64,000 nt of DNA from an uncultured Bacilli bacterium (GCA_934141245.1 CAKPCB010000008.1:1-64000), one strand, 5' to 3'. Positions 1 through 9,155 are shown, numbered from the stretch's first letter. A program made the numbers and translations. The notes: generated by a model from the letters alone, not told the origin.

Positions 1-33
1 GATAATATTTATCATAGACACCAACCTTTCCTA

Positions 34-105
34 TGATTTTTTTCTAAACGAAAAAAATCAATCATTCGATTGATTCCAATGTATCAAAGTTCGAATAGTT
101 CGAAC
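34..105. repeat. Cluster of three inverted repeats beside tRNA-Thr
   Basis: Three perfect hairpins lie in a row: arms 35-44/50-59 with a 5-base loop, arms 56-63/68-75 with a 4-base loop, and arms 89-95/99-105 with a 3-base loop. The first two share bases 56-59, so they cannot both form fully. They lie just downstream of the tRNA on the minus strand and may act as terminators or processing stems for it, or belong to a gene beyond the window edge. None has a classic GC stem followed by a U tract, so the role is open. Confidence 0.4.
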
Positions 106-116
106 AGATTCGTCAA

Positions 117-192
117 TGGTGCTGAAAACAGGATTTGAACCTGCGACCTATTGATTACGAATCAATTGCTCTACCAACTGAGCTATTTCAGC
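117..192 (-). tRNA. tRNA-Thr (anticodon CGT)
   Basis: Read on the minus strand, this folds as a complete 76-nt cloverleaf. The 7-bp acceptor stem GCTGAAA/TTTCAGC is followed by discriminator A and an encoded CCA (117-119). The D-arm contains AGCTCAGTTGGTAGAGC. The anticodon loop TTCGTAA gives anticodon CGT, and the T-arm contains GGTTCAAATCC. The anticodon reads the threonine codon ACG. It lies 35 bp downstream of the CcdA-like gene in the same direction. Confidence 0.95.
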
Positions 193-196
193 ATAA

Positions 197-224
197 ATTC
201 AAAAGCAAATAATTACTTTTGAAT
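197..224 (-). terminator. Hairpin after CcdA-like gene
   Basis: A perfect 9-bp inverted repeat (197-205 with 216-224, 10-base loop) sits between the stop of the CcdA-like gene and the tRNA. On the minus strand the 3' arm ends in a short T-rich stretch but has no long U tract. It may be a weak terminator or a processing stem between messenger and tRNA. Confidence 0.4.
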
Positions 225-227
225 ATC

Positions 228-1412
228 TTAAAAATTAAGCATTACCCATTCAGGTTTAAATATTAATAGTACACCTATTAAAATCATAATAATTCCTGCT
301 ATTAAATTTACATATTTTGTATACTTTGTGGATTTGGTTGAAATAGATAAAGTACAAGTTGCTATTGTAAATACAATAATATCATCTAACATATAGAACA
401 AAACATAAATTATAAGATAAATAATTCTAGTAATTCCAGTAATGTTATTTAATGCAAGTATTTCTGAGAAAACTGCCGGAAATCCCAACGAGCATGCAAG
501 CTCAACTAAATTAACTGATACAGCAAGCATAATTACGCCTATTAAAGCGAAAAGCAAATTTTTTTCATTTACTATTTTATTTATCTTAGTGAAAACTTTC
601 TTTCTCTTTTTATCATCTATAACATGACATCCACTGTCATTTCTTGTCTTAATATATGTCCTAATATTAAGTATTCCAGCTATTATTGCAATTAAAGCTA
701 TGAATATCTGAATCCATTTAATTGTTGTCATATCAAGTATAACAGATATTCCTAACATAGATAAGAAATAAACTAAACCTGAAGTAAGCAGGAACGTATA
801 ACCAATTAAAAACATTTTCTTCTTATTCTTCATTCCAAAAAGCATATTTATAAGAAATAGAAGCGTCCACATTGCACATGGGTTGAAACCATCTATTAAC
901 CCAATTACAATAGCAATTAAAGGAATAGATGCTTCTTTAGCATTAAACTCACCTATTAACGGTAAATTAAAAGTATTTTTTTCAGTTTCTGTTTTAGCAT
1001 CATTTACGTTTAAATAATTTTGAATAGCTTTTTCAATCTGGTTTCCAACAAATTCATTATATCCTAGAAATGTTTTATCACCAATTACTGTATAAGGTAC
1101 ACCATTTGAGCCTTCATTAAATAATAATTTAATACTTTTCAAATAATATGAGTTAGTACTACTTTCTGAACTTTCATATGAGTATATATTTAGATTACTA
1201 TATTTATCTTTTATCACATTTAAAAACTTAATCTCTTTTTCACAATGTGGGCAACCCTTTCTATGAAAAAAGTATATATTTACTTTATCTTTTTCAACTT
1301 CTTCTCCAACAACTTTATACACCAAATCATTATATTCCTTAGATACTGCAAATACATTAAGTGGAAAGACAAGTAATACTATTAAAAATAAAGTTTTAAT
1401 AAATCTTTTCAT
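228..1412 (-). CDS. CcdA/DsbD-type membrane thiol transporter with N-terminal glutaredoxin-like domain
   Basis: The 394-residue protein begins with a signal or anchor segment (about residues 4-22). A thioredoxin/glutaredoxin-like domain follows with a C54-P-H-C57 redox motif and a GVPYTV segment suggesting the cis-proline. From about residue 160 there are six or so hydrophobic segments, the first carrying GFNPCA, the cysteine motif typical of CcdA/DsbD electron-transporting domains. Proteins of this family move reducing equivalents across the membrane to extracytoplasmic thiols; the substrate here is unknown. It is the third gene of a run with a cysteine desulfurase and a small thioredoxin-like protein, spaced by 7 and 9 bp, which suggests co-transcription and a shared thiol or sulfur role (inference). 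Confidence 0.82.
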   Translation of the reverse strand: MKRFIKTLFLIVLLVFPLNVFAVSKEYNDLVYKVVGEEVEKDKVNIYFFHRKGCPHCEKEIKFLNVIKDKYSNLNIYSYESSESSTNSYYLKSIKLLFNEGSNGVPYTVIGDKTFLGYNEFVGNQIEKAIQNYLNVNDAKTETEKNTFNLPLIGEFNAKEASIPLIAIVIGLIDGFNPCAMWTLLFLINMLFGMKNKKKMFLIGYTFLLTSGLVYFLSMLGISVILDMTTIKWIQIFIALIAIIAGILNIRTYIKTRNDSGCHVIDDKKRKKVFTKINKIVNEKNLLFALIGVIMLAVSVNLVELACSLGFPAVFSEILALNNITGITRIIYLIIYVLFYMLDDIIVFTIATCTLSISTKSTKYTKYVNLIAGIIMILIGVLLIFKPEWVMLNF

Positions 1413-1421
1413 TTTATACCT

Positions 1422-1682
1422 CTATCTATATTTTTCTATAATATTAATTAATTCATTTTCACTTTTTTCACCAGTTAATCTATCAACCTCTTTACCATCT
1501 TTAAAAAATATAGTTATTGGTAATACATCCCCGGGTGAAAATGATTTTACAATTTCCTCATCCATATCATAATCATAATTTTCAAATACTACATCATCAT
1601 ATTTATTTTTAATATTATTCCAAACCTTATGCATTACAATACAACCTGGACACCACATTGCGTTTATTGTTACTATTTTCAT
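1422..1682 (-). CDS. Small thioredoxin-like protein
   Basis: At 86 residues this is a minimal thioredoxin fold. The active site W10-C11-P12-G13-C14 lies after the first beta strand, and a cis-proline is probable in VLPITIFF near residue 55, followed by KDGKEVDRLTG as in thioredoxins. There is no signal peptide, so it should be cytoplasmic. It lies between a cysteine desulfurase and a CcdA-like membrane protein and could be the cytoplasmic electron donor for the latter; that pairing is inferred from context. The CPGC motif differs from the usual CGPC of TrxA, so a specialised partner is likely. Confidence 0.8.
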   Translation of the reverse strand: MKIVTINAMWCPGCIVMHKVWNNIKNKYDDVVFENYDYDMDEEIVKSFSPGDVLPITIFFKDGKEVDRLTGEKSENELINIIEKYR

Positions 1683-1689
1683 ATTTCAC

Positions 1690-2817
1690 CTATTTCAATT
1701 CTTTTAATTTTTTATAACATTTTTCAAATATAGATATAAACTCGTCAATTTCTTCCTGAGTAGTAATACATGATAAGCTAATTCTAACACTACTACTTGC
1801 CCTTTTCTCATCACCTGTTAATTCTAAAACAGCTTTTGATAATGTTGATGATGAAGAACATGCGGTTTGGGTAGATATATAAACATCATACTGCTCTAAA
1901 GCATGAACTAATGTTTCTGGTTTTATTCCTATAACACTTATATTTAAAACATATGGACTACAATATTCATTACTATTAATATATACTCCATCAAATTCTT
2001 CAAGTCTACTTTTTAAATTATTATCTAGTTTCATTACTTTATTATAATTAGAATCAATATCTTCATATATTAACCTTAAAGCCTTTGATAAAGAGACAAT
2101 AAGTGGTAAAGCAGGTGTTCCACTCCTAAATACAGTTGTACTTTTTCCACCATGAATTATAGGCTCTAATGCAATTTTTTCTTTTTTAATAAGTAATCCA
2201 ATACCCTTAAGTCCAAAAATTTTGTGTGCTGACATACTAACTAAGTCAATATTTCTTAAATCTATATTAAGTTTTCCAATACTTTGTGTCATATCAACAT
2301 GAAAAAACACTTTTGGATAGTTTTTTAATAAATTAGCAATTTCCTCAATTGGATTAATTATACCTATTTCACTATTAACAGATGTAATGCTTACTAAAAT
2401 AGTATCGTCCCTAATCAATGATTTTAAGTCATCAATATCAACTCTTCCAAATTTATCTTGCTTTACAAAAGAAACATCAAATCCTTTGTTTTGTAAATAA
2501 GAAATGGGCCCATATATTGATGAGTGTTCATATTTTGTAGTTATTATATGTTTACCTCTATTCTGATATTTTTCACAAATTCCCTTAATAGCTAAATTAT
2601 TAGATTCACTTGCACCACTTGTATAAATAATTTCAGATGGTTTAATATGTAAAATCTCACTTATTTGCTCAGTTGCAGCTTTTACAAGTTCATTTGATTT
2701 GACTCCTAAACTATGAATTGAGTTAGCATTTCCAGGATATTCCAAACAAACCTTATTAAAACTTTCTAAAACTCTTTTATCAACTGGCGTAGTTGCCGAA
2801 TAATCTAAATATATCAT
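1690..2817 (-). CDS. Cysteine desulfurase (NifS/IscS family)
   Basis: This PLP enzyme removes sulfur from cysteine to give alanine and a protein persulfide, supplying Fe-S clusters or thiolated tRNA. The 375-residue length is normal. The PLP lysine is K199 in SAHKIFGLKG, preceded by HVDMTQSIGK. The catalytic cysteine is C320 in TQTACSSSS, in an extended loop as in class I IscS/NifS enzymes. RSGTPALP near residue 231 is also family-typical. The start follows an AGAGGTGAT ribosome site. It lies 36 bp downstream of hemW, whose product carries a 4Fe-4S cluster, and 7 bp upstream of the thioredoxin-like gene. No IscU/SufU scaffold is visible in the window, so the acceptor is unknown. Confidence 0.92.
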   Translation of the reverse strand: MIYLDYSATTPVDKRVLESFNKVCLEYPGNANSIHSLGVKSNELVKAATEQISEILHIKPSEIIYTSGASESNNLAIKGICEKYQNRGKHIITTKYEHSSIYGPISYLQNKGFDVSFVKQDKFGRVDIDDLKSLIRDDTILVSITSVNSEIGIINPIEEIANLLKNYPKVFFHVDMTQSIGKLNIDLRNIDLVSMSAHKIFGLKGIGLLIKKEKIALEPIIHGGKSTTVFRSGTPALPLIVSLSKALRLIYEDIDSNYNKVMKLDNNLKSRLEEFDGVYINSNEYCSPYVLNISVIGIKPETLVHALEQYDVYISTQTACSSSSTLSKAVLELTGDEKRASSSVRISLSCITTQEEIDEFISIFEKCYKKLKELK

Positions 2818-2853
2818 AATATCACCTCTATAATTATAACATAAATATTATAT

Positions 2854-3936
2854 TTAATCTAAAAAACTAATTAAAATTGAATTTGAAACATACAATTTAT
2901 CTTCGGGTATAAAAATATTTTCATCATTTTCACTCAACAAGCCATCTTTTATTAGATTGTCAACTTCAAAAGCATCATGAATATCTATATCAAATTTATT
3001 GTAAAAGCTCTTCTTTGATACTCCATTTACTTTCCTTAATCCACATATCATTTCATATTGCATTATATCTTTTTTTGTTAATTTCTCTACTTCGTAAATA
3101 TAATTACCATTTATATAATTAGTAACACTTCTAGTATTTGAATATCTCATGTTAGATATATAACCACTACTACCAGCACCAAATCCATAATATTCTTCAT
3201 TATTCCAATATCTTAAATTATGCCTAGAGAAGCAGCCTGTCTTTCCAAAATTACTTATTTCATAATGAATAAACCCACATTCTTTTAATTTTTCAATTAT
3301 TTTATTGTACATCAATGACTCTAATTCATCATCTATTTCTTGATAATGATCAACATACAATTTTGTATTTTTTTCTAATATTAATGAATATATAGAGATA
3401 TGTGAAACATCTAATGATAAAAAGAAATTTAAATCATTATCTAAATCATTTAAAGTTTCTCCATTAAATCCATACATAAAATCAACATTTATATTTTTGA
3501 AGTATTTTTTACACAATTCTATACTTTCTTTTATTGTATTAATATTGTTTTTTCTATTTAACAAATTATAAAACTTAGAATTTATTGTTTGAACACCAAT
3601 GCTTAATCTATTAACGCCATTTTTTAACAGTAGTATTAGTTTTTCTTCTGTAATATCCTCTATATTAAGTTCAAAAGTAAACTCATAATCATTGCAAAGT
3701 ATAAATTTACTTGTTATTTCAAAAAACATTTTTAACTGATTCATTGTAAGAGATGATGGAGTTCCACCACCTATATATAGAGTTTCTAACTTATCATTTT
3801 TATAATTTAGTGTTACTTCTCTACTTAACTGTTCCAAATAAGTATTAACTATTTTTTCATTATATATCACTTTACAAAAATCACAATATGAGCATATTTT
3901 TCTACAAAAAGGAATATGTATATATGCACTTTTCAT
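2854..3936 (-). CDS. hemW: HemW-like radical SAM protein (heme chaperone family)
   Basis: The protein begins with the radical SAM cluster motif C11-x3-C15-x2-C18 in PFCRKICSYCDFC, followed by the SAM-binding GGGTPS near residue 57. The C-terminal HemN-type region contains HNLRYWNNEEYYGFGAGS. HemW proteins of about 360-380 residues bind heme and a 4Fe-4S cluster and are distinct from the true oxygen-independent coproporphyrinogen oxidase HemN. In Bacillus the gene follows lepA; here two small HTH genes intervene. The start overlaps the upstream stop as TAATG, so translation is probably coupled. No heme biosynthesis genes are visible in this window. Confidence 0.9.
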   Translation of the reverse strand: MKSAYIHIPFCRKICSYCDFCKVIYNEKIVNTYLEQLSREVTLNYKNDKLETLYIGGGTPSSLTMNQLKMFFEITSKFILCNDYEFTFELNIEDITEEKLILLLKNGVNRLSIGVQTINSKFYNLLNRKNNINTIKESIELCKKYFKNINVDFMYGFNGETLNDLDNDLNFFLSLDVSHISIYSLILEKNTKLYVDHYQEIDDELESLMYNKIIEKLKECGFIHYEISNFGKTGCFSRHNLRYWNNEEYYGFGAGSSGYISNMRYSNTRSVTNYINGNYIYEVEKLTKKDIMQYEMICGLRKVNGVSKKSFYNKFDIDIHDAFEVDNLIKDGLLSENDENIFIPEDKLYVSNSILISFLD

Positions 3937-4391
3937 TATAATTTACGGTTCCCAGGCTTATGCTCATTAAGCATAATAGATAATTCTTCATATAATTCAT
4001 CGCCAATTCTCTCACGAGTTAAATTATCACTAATAGTTGATTTAGGTATTCCTGTAAAACCCTCAGCTTGTCTAAAAGACCAATCTGCCTCTATTATTTT
4101 TTTTGCAAGCATGGAAGCCTCTTCCTTTGATAAAGTGTATTTTTTAGTTGGATGTGGTGTTAGACTTTTTGATGGTACACCATTCTTACCACCTTTAATC
4201 ATACCTAAAGTTAGATTTTGCTGTTTTTTCTTTTCAACAAGTTTAAATGTATCTGGATATATCTCTTCAAGTTTTTTCATGTGAATTTGAAAACTTTTTT
4301 TACATATATTAAAGTGTTTAGCTGCAGAAGACATAGTAACATCATTATTTAAATAATAATTTGCTTCTTCTAATATTTGTTCATTATTCAT
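3936..4391 (-). CDS. SpoIIID-like double-HTH protein (downstream copy)
   Basis: The 151-residue basic protein has two helix-turn-helix-like stretches. The first is around residues 17-40 (TMSSAAKHFNICKKSFQIHM). The second is around residues 103-125 (WSFRQAEGFTGIPKSTISDNL). The second is followed by a GDELYEELSIMLNEHK tail, which resembles the helix after the HTH of SpoIIID, the sporulation mother-cell regulator. SpoIIID itself is about 90 residues with one HTH, so this would be a two-domain relative. It lies between a paralogue-like gene and hemW, downstream of lepA, with overlapping or near-abutting ends. A DNA-binding role is likely; the sporulation link is inferred from similarity seen by eye and from sporulation genes elsewhere in the window. 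Confidence 0.6.
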   Translation of the reverse strand: MNNEQILEEANYYLNNDVTMSSAAKHFNICKKSFQIHMKKLEEIYPDTFKLVEKKKQQNLTLGMIKGGKNGVPSKSLTPHPTKKYTLSKEEASMLAKKIIEADWSFRQAEGFTGIPKSTISDNLTRERIGDELYEELSIMLNEHKPGNRKL

Positions 4392-4393
4392 AA

Positions 4394-4825
4394 TTACTTA
4401 TTTCCTCTTTTTGTTTTATTTTTTGAATATTGTTGAATAATTTGAATATATAATTCTTCTCCTAGTATTGACTCCGTAAATAAACTAAAAAGTGTAGATT
4501 TAGGTATACATTCCTGATCAGATAATTCTTGTAAAGAAAGATTATTATCAATTAATCTATTAGCTAGTAATACAACGTATTCGTCCTCAAGTGTTCGATG
4601 ATTCAAATTTCCACTTGTTGCCTTATATTTATCCCAATTTTCTTTTTTCACTATATTTACTCTTCTTTGTGTAATTGGATCTAATTTAATTCTTCTTTCC
4701 CCATTAAAATATCTAACTAAAGAGGACTTCGCAACACCATACTCTATTGCTAATCTTGAAAGAGGTGTATTATCTCTACAATATTTTTCTGCTATTTCTC
4801 TTAAAATCTCTTCTGTAATTTTCAT
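4394..4825 (-). CDS. SpoIIID-like double-HTH protein (upstream copy)
   Basis: The 143-residue protein is built like its downstream neighbour. One HTH spans about residues 20-42 (TPLSRLAIEYGVAKSSLVRY) and a second about residues 93-118 (NLSLQELSDQECIPKSTLFSLF), followed by a GEELYIQIIQQYSKNK helix. The xIPKST recognition-helix core and the GEELY/GDELY continuation are shared with the neighbour, so the two are probably ancient duplicates. The gene starts 11 bp after lepA ends and 2 bp separate it from the next gene, so all are likely one transcript. It is a predicted DNA-binding regulator; its targets are unknown. Confidence 0.58.
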   Translation of the reverse strand: MKITEEILREIAEKYCRDNTPLSRLAIEYGVAKSSLVRYFNGERRIKLDPITQRRVNIVKKENWDKYKATSGNLNHRTLEDEYVVLLANRLIDNNLSLQELSDQECIPKSTLFSLFTESILGEELYIQIIQQYSKNKTKRGNK

Positions 4826-4836
4826 AATTCTATCTC

Positions 4837-6642
4837 CTAACTGTCAGCATTATCCATACTTAATACACTCATAAATGCTTCTTGTGGTAGTTCTACACTT
4901 CCAACTTGTTTCATTCTTTTTTTACCTTCTTTTTGCTTTTCTAAAAGTTTCCTTTTTCTAGTAATATCCCCACCATAACATTTAGCCAAAACATCTTTTC
5001 TTAATGCTTTAATTGTACTTCTTGCAATTATATGATTACCAAGTGCTGCTTGAATTGGTATCTCAAACATTTGCCTTGGGATTGTTTTTCTTAACTGTTC
5101 TACAACACTTTTTCCTCTTGCATAAGCAAAATCTTTATGTACTATTACACTTAGTGCATCAATTACCTCACCATTTAATAATATATCCATCTTAACTAAT
5201 TTGCTAGGTTTATAACCTACTATCTCATAGTCAAATGATGCATAGCCTTTAGTATAAGATTTTAATTTATCAAAAAAATCATACACAATTTCTGAAAGAG
5301 GTAATTCATAGTGTATATTAACTCTTGTAGGATCTATATATTCCATACTTATATAATTTCCCCTTTTATCTTGACATAATTCCATTATAGGCCCTATATA
5401 TTCACTAGGTGTAAATATACTTGTCTTAATATACGGTTCTCTAATCTCAGAAATAGATACAACATCAGGCAACTTGTTTGGAGAGTCAACCATAATTATG
5501 TCTTTATTAGTTAATACAACTTCATACACAACGGATGGTGCGGTTGTAATTAAATCAATATTAAATTCCCTGGTAATTCTTTCTTTTATTATATCAAGAT
5601 GTAATAATCCTAAAAAACCACATCTAAAACCAAATCCAAGCGCGCTTGATGTTTCAGGTTCAAATGTTAGTGATGCGTCATTTAGTTTTAATTTATTAAG
5701 TGCATCTCTAAGATCTTCAAATTTAGTAGACTCAATTGGATAAAGTCCACAAAAAACCATAGATTTCATAGGTTTATATCCCTTTAATGGTTCTATAGCA
5801 GCATCATCATATAGTGTTATTGTATCGCCAACTTTAACATCTGAAATGTTTTTTATTGATGCAGCCACAAAACCAACTTCACCACAGTTTAATTGCTTTA
5901 TTGAAACTTCTTTTGGAGTATTTATCATTAATTCTGTAACCTCATAGGATGCCCCTGTCTGCATCAATTTAATTTTATCTCCAACCTTTAAGCTACCATT
6001 AACTACTCTAGTAGAAATGATTACTCCTCTATAAGCATCAAAAACACTATCAAATATTAATGCTTGTAATTTGTCATTTTCTAAACCAGTTGGTGGTTTA
6101 ATTCTAGTTACTATACTTTCTAGCAATACATCTATTCCAACACCTGTTTTAGCACTAGTAAGTATTATTTCATTTTCATCAAATCCAATTAAGTCTATTA
6201 ACTCTTTCTTTACTTTATCAATATCAGCATTTGGTAAATCAATTTTATTAATTACAGGTATTATTGTTAAATCATTTTCTAGTGCCAAATATAAATTAGC
6301 AAGAGTTTGTGCCTCAATTCCTTGTGCTGCATCTACAACTAATATTGCACCCTCACATGCAGCCAAACTTCTTGAAACTTCATATGAAAAATCTACATGT
6401 CCTGGAGTGTCGATTAAGTTTAACAAATATTCTTCATCATTATATATATACTTCAAAGAAGCAGTATTAAGCTTTATTGTTATACCTCTTTCTCTTTCAA
6501 TATCCATACTGTCTAAAAGTTGTTCTTTTGCCTCTCGCTTACTAACTGCATGTGTTGCTTCTAATATCCTATCGGCTAATGTGCTTTTTCCATGATCTAT
6601 GTGTGCAATTATACAAAAGTTTCTAATATTTGCTTGTTTCAT
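4837..6642 (-). CDS. lepA: Elongation factor 4 (LepA), ribosomal back-translocase GTPase
   Basis: LepA is a translational GTPase that acts on stalled or mispositioned ribosomes. The 601-residue length is standard. G1 is AHIDHGKST (residues 13-21), G3 is DTPGH near residue 77, and G4 is NKIDLPNAD near residue 131. The EF-G-like domains II, III and V follow, then the LepA-specific C-terminal domain with FAYARGKSVVEQL and KRKLLEKQKEGKKRMK. An AAAGGTGG ribosome site precedes the ATG. Genes downstream are two HTH regulators and hemW. The terminator upstream at 6682-6704 separates it from the surface-protein operon. Confidence 0.97.
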   Translation of the reverse strand: MKQANIRNFCIIAHIDHGKSTLADRILEATHAVSKREAKEQLLDSMDIERERGITIKLNTASLKYIYNDEEYLLNLIDTPGHVDFSYEVSRSLAACEGAILVVDAAQGIEAQTLANLYLALENDLTIIPVINKIDLPNADIDKVKKELIDLIGFDENEIILTSAKTGVGIDVLLESIVTRIKPPTGLENDKLQALIFDSVFDAYRGVIISTRVVNGSLKVGDKIKLMQTGASYEVTELMINTPKEVSIKQLNCGEVGFVAASIKNISDVKVGDTITLYDDAAIEPLKGYKPMKSMVFCGLYPIESTKFEDLRDALNKLKLNDASLTFEPETSSALGFGFRCGFLGLLHLDIIKERITREFNIDLITTAPSVVYEVVLTNKDIIMVDSPNKLPDVVSISEIREPYIKTSIFTPSEYIGPIMELCQDKRGNYISMEYIDPTRVNIHYELPLSEIVYDFFDKLKSYTKGYASFDYEIVGYKPSKLVKMDILLNGEVIDALSVIVHKDFAYARGKSVVEQLRKTIPRQMFEIPIQAALGNHIIARSTIKALRKDVLAKCYGGDITRKRKLLEKQKEGKKRMKQVGSVELPQEAFMSVLSMDNADS

Positions 6643-6681
6643 TTATACCACCTTTAACTATTTTAACATAAAGATATAAAA

Positions 6682-6704
6682 GAAAAAAGAAGCAAAGCTT
6701 CTTT
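6682..6704 (-). terminator. Intrinsic terminator of surface-protein operon
   Basis: An 8-bp perfect stem (6686-6693 with 6697-6704, 3-base loop) is followed on the minus strand by a T-rich tract running into TTTTTTCTTTT. It lies 13 bp beyond the stop of the 809-residue surface protein and upstream of lepA. Confidence 0.8.
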
Positions 6705-6716
6705 AAATCATTTTTA

Positions 6717-9146
6717 TTATCTTGTTTTTGTTTTTTGATAAGTAGCTAATGCTTCATCCAATCCATCAATTGCTGCTTGAGCATAAGCACTATAATCTGG
6801 TTCAGTTATAGAAGTCTGATAAGCATCCATAGAATTTGGAACATAATCAATTGGAACATCTTCAAATGTTGGTTCAATAACATCAACATCCTCATCATGG
6901 ATTATTTCACCCTCAGAAGGTGCAGGTTCTTGATTAATATTAGGATCATCTAACTCATCATTTCCATTTGGTTTCTCAACAACATCAGGTGTTGAATTAT
7001 TATTATTATTAGAATCACTAGGTTTAGAATTTTGGTTCTTATTAAGTTCATCAATTTCTCTTTGTGCTTCCTCTTTTATTCTATCTTCTTCTTTAGCAAC
7101 CTCTAAAGCATAATCAACTCTATCTTTAATTTCTGAATTCCATGCTGCTTTATATGCTTCTACTTCTTTTGAATCTTTATAATTATAACTACTTAATGAC
7201 TTGTTCATTGCAGATGCGGACTCATTTATATAAGTATTATATGAAACATTTTGTCCATTTCTATGAGCAATTATTACTCTATCACCTAATTTAGTTGATA
7301 AGCAATAATCATTTGCATCTAATTGTCCTTGCTTAGCGGCCTTAGCTGCATCTGCTTTATATTCTTTGCCATCATTAACAAATATTTTTTCTTGTTCTTT
7401 TTCTTGATCTTCAGCATCTTTTCTCTCTGATGGAGTTAAGTCATCTTTTTTTACTTCTTCTGTTTTTGTTTCGGTCTTAGTACCAGTAACAGTTCCATTA
7501 TTCTTTATATAATTTTTTTGTTCATTTTTATTCATAGAATTAAATTCTTCACGAGAAATATCAGTTCCTGAGCCTCTCTTTGAATTTAATAATTCTGAAC
7601 CTCTATGTCTATTATTTACTAAAGTAATTAAATAATCTTTTAATTCTTCTGTTGTATATAATGTTTTATTACTAATTTCCTTATATGGTCCTAAGTCACG
7701 AACTATGGCTTTTGAAATTTGTTCAAAAGTAGGATTTTGAATATATTTTTCAGTAGTGATACTTATATATCTATCAAGTGCCTCAATACACTTTTTATTT
7801 TTTGTATTTCTTATAGCTTCTTCATCAAGAGTACCATATAAAACACTTAAGTTTGAATAACCCTCGTTACATAAAACTGAATCTAATTCTTGCTTAGCAA
7901 TATTAATTGTTGATCTACGCATTTCAGAAAGTCTAGAATCAATATCTTTTAAATGATCACTAACAACAGATATAGTACAAACACCATTTTCTGCTATATC
8001 AATATATTTTGATAATTGTTCACCTTTTTGAACTTGTGACATTTTATTAGTTACATACTTACTATCAAATTCACCTGGTTGTGAAGAAACAGTTAAATAC
8101 TTTTTATAATCAGTATTTGCATTAGCATCACTATATCCAACAACCATATTTAAAGCTAAGTTCTTTATACAATTTAATGTTGCCATATTATTTTCAATAT
8201 TATCAACACCATTTATACCATGTGTATAAAAATAAGCAAAGGTTTTAATAACTTTATCTGAGTTTTCATTAGTTAAGTTTGAATTAAATGTCGTAATTGA
8301 GCTTTCAACTAGTTCAAACCATCTTCTATTTTCCTCATTTTCAATAAGCTCAGAAACCGATGAACTTGATTTACCATTCATAGCAAATACTTTCATTTTA
8401 CTAGTAAAGCTTTCATAGTTAGATAAAACAACATCAGAATCCAAATTATACAATCCAAATATTTCTTTTAATTGATCATCTGTAAAATCGTTAAGAGCAA
8501 GTTTTGCAGCGATAATTTCATCTACTGTAAATTGCAATACATTATCTTTATCAATATCTAGTTTGAAAATACCTTCACTTTTCATTCTAGTATTTAATTT
8601 TTCCATCACATCATAAACATTTTGACTAAACTTTCTCTCATATGATGATTCAGATAAAGTATTCATTAGTTCATCAAAAGAAGCAGTGTCAAAATCTATA
8701 TTTGTTTCCTTATCATCTTCTTTATCTGCAATTTTACTACATCCAACTGCAATACCACCTATAGCACCAGCAAGTGCAGCAGTTGCACCAACTACTTTAG
8801 CCACAGTCTTGCCTTTAGATGAAGTTTTTTTAATAGGATCTATTTCATCAGAATTATCATCAGAAACTCCTCTAAATGCATTATCAAATTCTTTATTTAG
8901 TTCATCTAGTTTATCTACATCTTCAAAATGAACACCATTAAGTAACCCCTCTTTTTGCAAATCTTCTACAGACTTACCATTTGCATTTGCAAACTCTGCA
9001 ATCAACTTACTGTGCTCAGCTGCACTATAAGCTTCCTTAGTTGGTACTCCATTATTCTTTCTAAAGATATAAACCGATTCAGGTTTCATGTCCTTACCAA
9101 TACCACTTGTGACTAACGTGATTTTTTCAATATTATCTACATCCAT
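6717..9146 (-). CDS. Large membrane-anchored protein of unknown function
   Basis: I do not recognise a family. The ATG at 9144-9146 is preferred over an in-frame GTG nine bases upstream because AGGTGAT sits four bases before it, giving 809 residues. An N-terminal region of about 110 residues precedes one hydrophobic segment (about residues 115-135, Ala/Gly-rich, ending in GCSK). A long charged, mostly helical region follows, then a low-complexity tail rich in Asn, Ser, Pro, Asp and Glu (about residues 700-770). The lack of an N-terminal signal suggests a single-pass protein with a cytoplasmic N-terminal domain, though topology is uncertain. It is the second gene of an operon with the Ig-like repeat protein at 9156, whose stop lies just 9 bases upstream of this start. 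Confidence 0.7.
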   Translation of the reverse strand: MDVDNIEKITLVTSGIGKDMKPESVYIFRKNNGVPTKEAYSAAEHSKLIAEFANANGKSVEDLQKEGLLNGVHFEDVDKLDELNKEFDNAFRGVSDDNSDEIDPIKKTSSKGKTVAKVVGATAALAGAIGGIAVGCSKIADKEDDKETNIDFDTASFDELMNTLSESSYERKFSQNVYDVMEKLNTRMKSEGIFKLDIDKDNVLQFTVDEIIAAKLALNDFTDDQLKEIFGLYNLDSDVVLSNYESFTSKMKVFAMNGKSSSSVSELIENEENRRWFELVESSITTFNSNLTNENSDKVIKTFAYFYTHGINGVDNIENNMATLNCIKNLALNMVVGYSDANANTDYKKYLTVSSQPGEFDSKYVTNKMSQVQKGEQLSKYIDIAENGVCTISVVSDHLKDIDSRLSEMRRSTINIAKQELDSVLCNEGYSNLSVLYGTLDEEAIRNTKNKKCIEALDRYISITTEKYIQNPTFEQISKAIVRDLGPYKEISNKTLYTTEELKDYLITLVNNRHRGSELLNSKRGSGTDISREEFNSMNKNEQKNYIKNNGTVTGTKTETKTEEVKKDDLTPSERKDAEDQEKEQEKIFVNDGKEYKADAAKAAKQGQLDANDYCLSTKLGDRVIIAHRNGQNVSYNTYINESASAMNKSLSSYNYKDSKEVEAYKAAWNSEIKDRVDYALEVAKEEDRIKEEAQREIDELNKNQNSKPSDSNNNNNSTPDVVEKPNGNDELDDPNINQEPAPSEGEIIHDEDVDVIEPTFEDVPIDYVPNSMDAYQTSITEPDYSAYAQAAIDGLDEALATYQKTKTR

Positions 9147-9155
9147 TTTTATCAC

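Noticed and set aside
3916..4284. Open frame (about 122 codons) on the plus strand across the hemW/HTH boundary
   Set aside because: Antisense to two supported genes and has no recognisable motif.
6071..6595. Open frame (about 174 codons) opposite lepA
   Set aside because: Antisense shadow of a conserved gene without a supporting start region.
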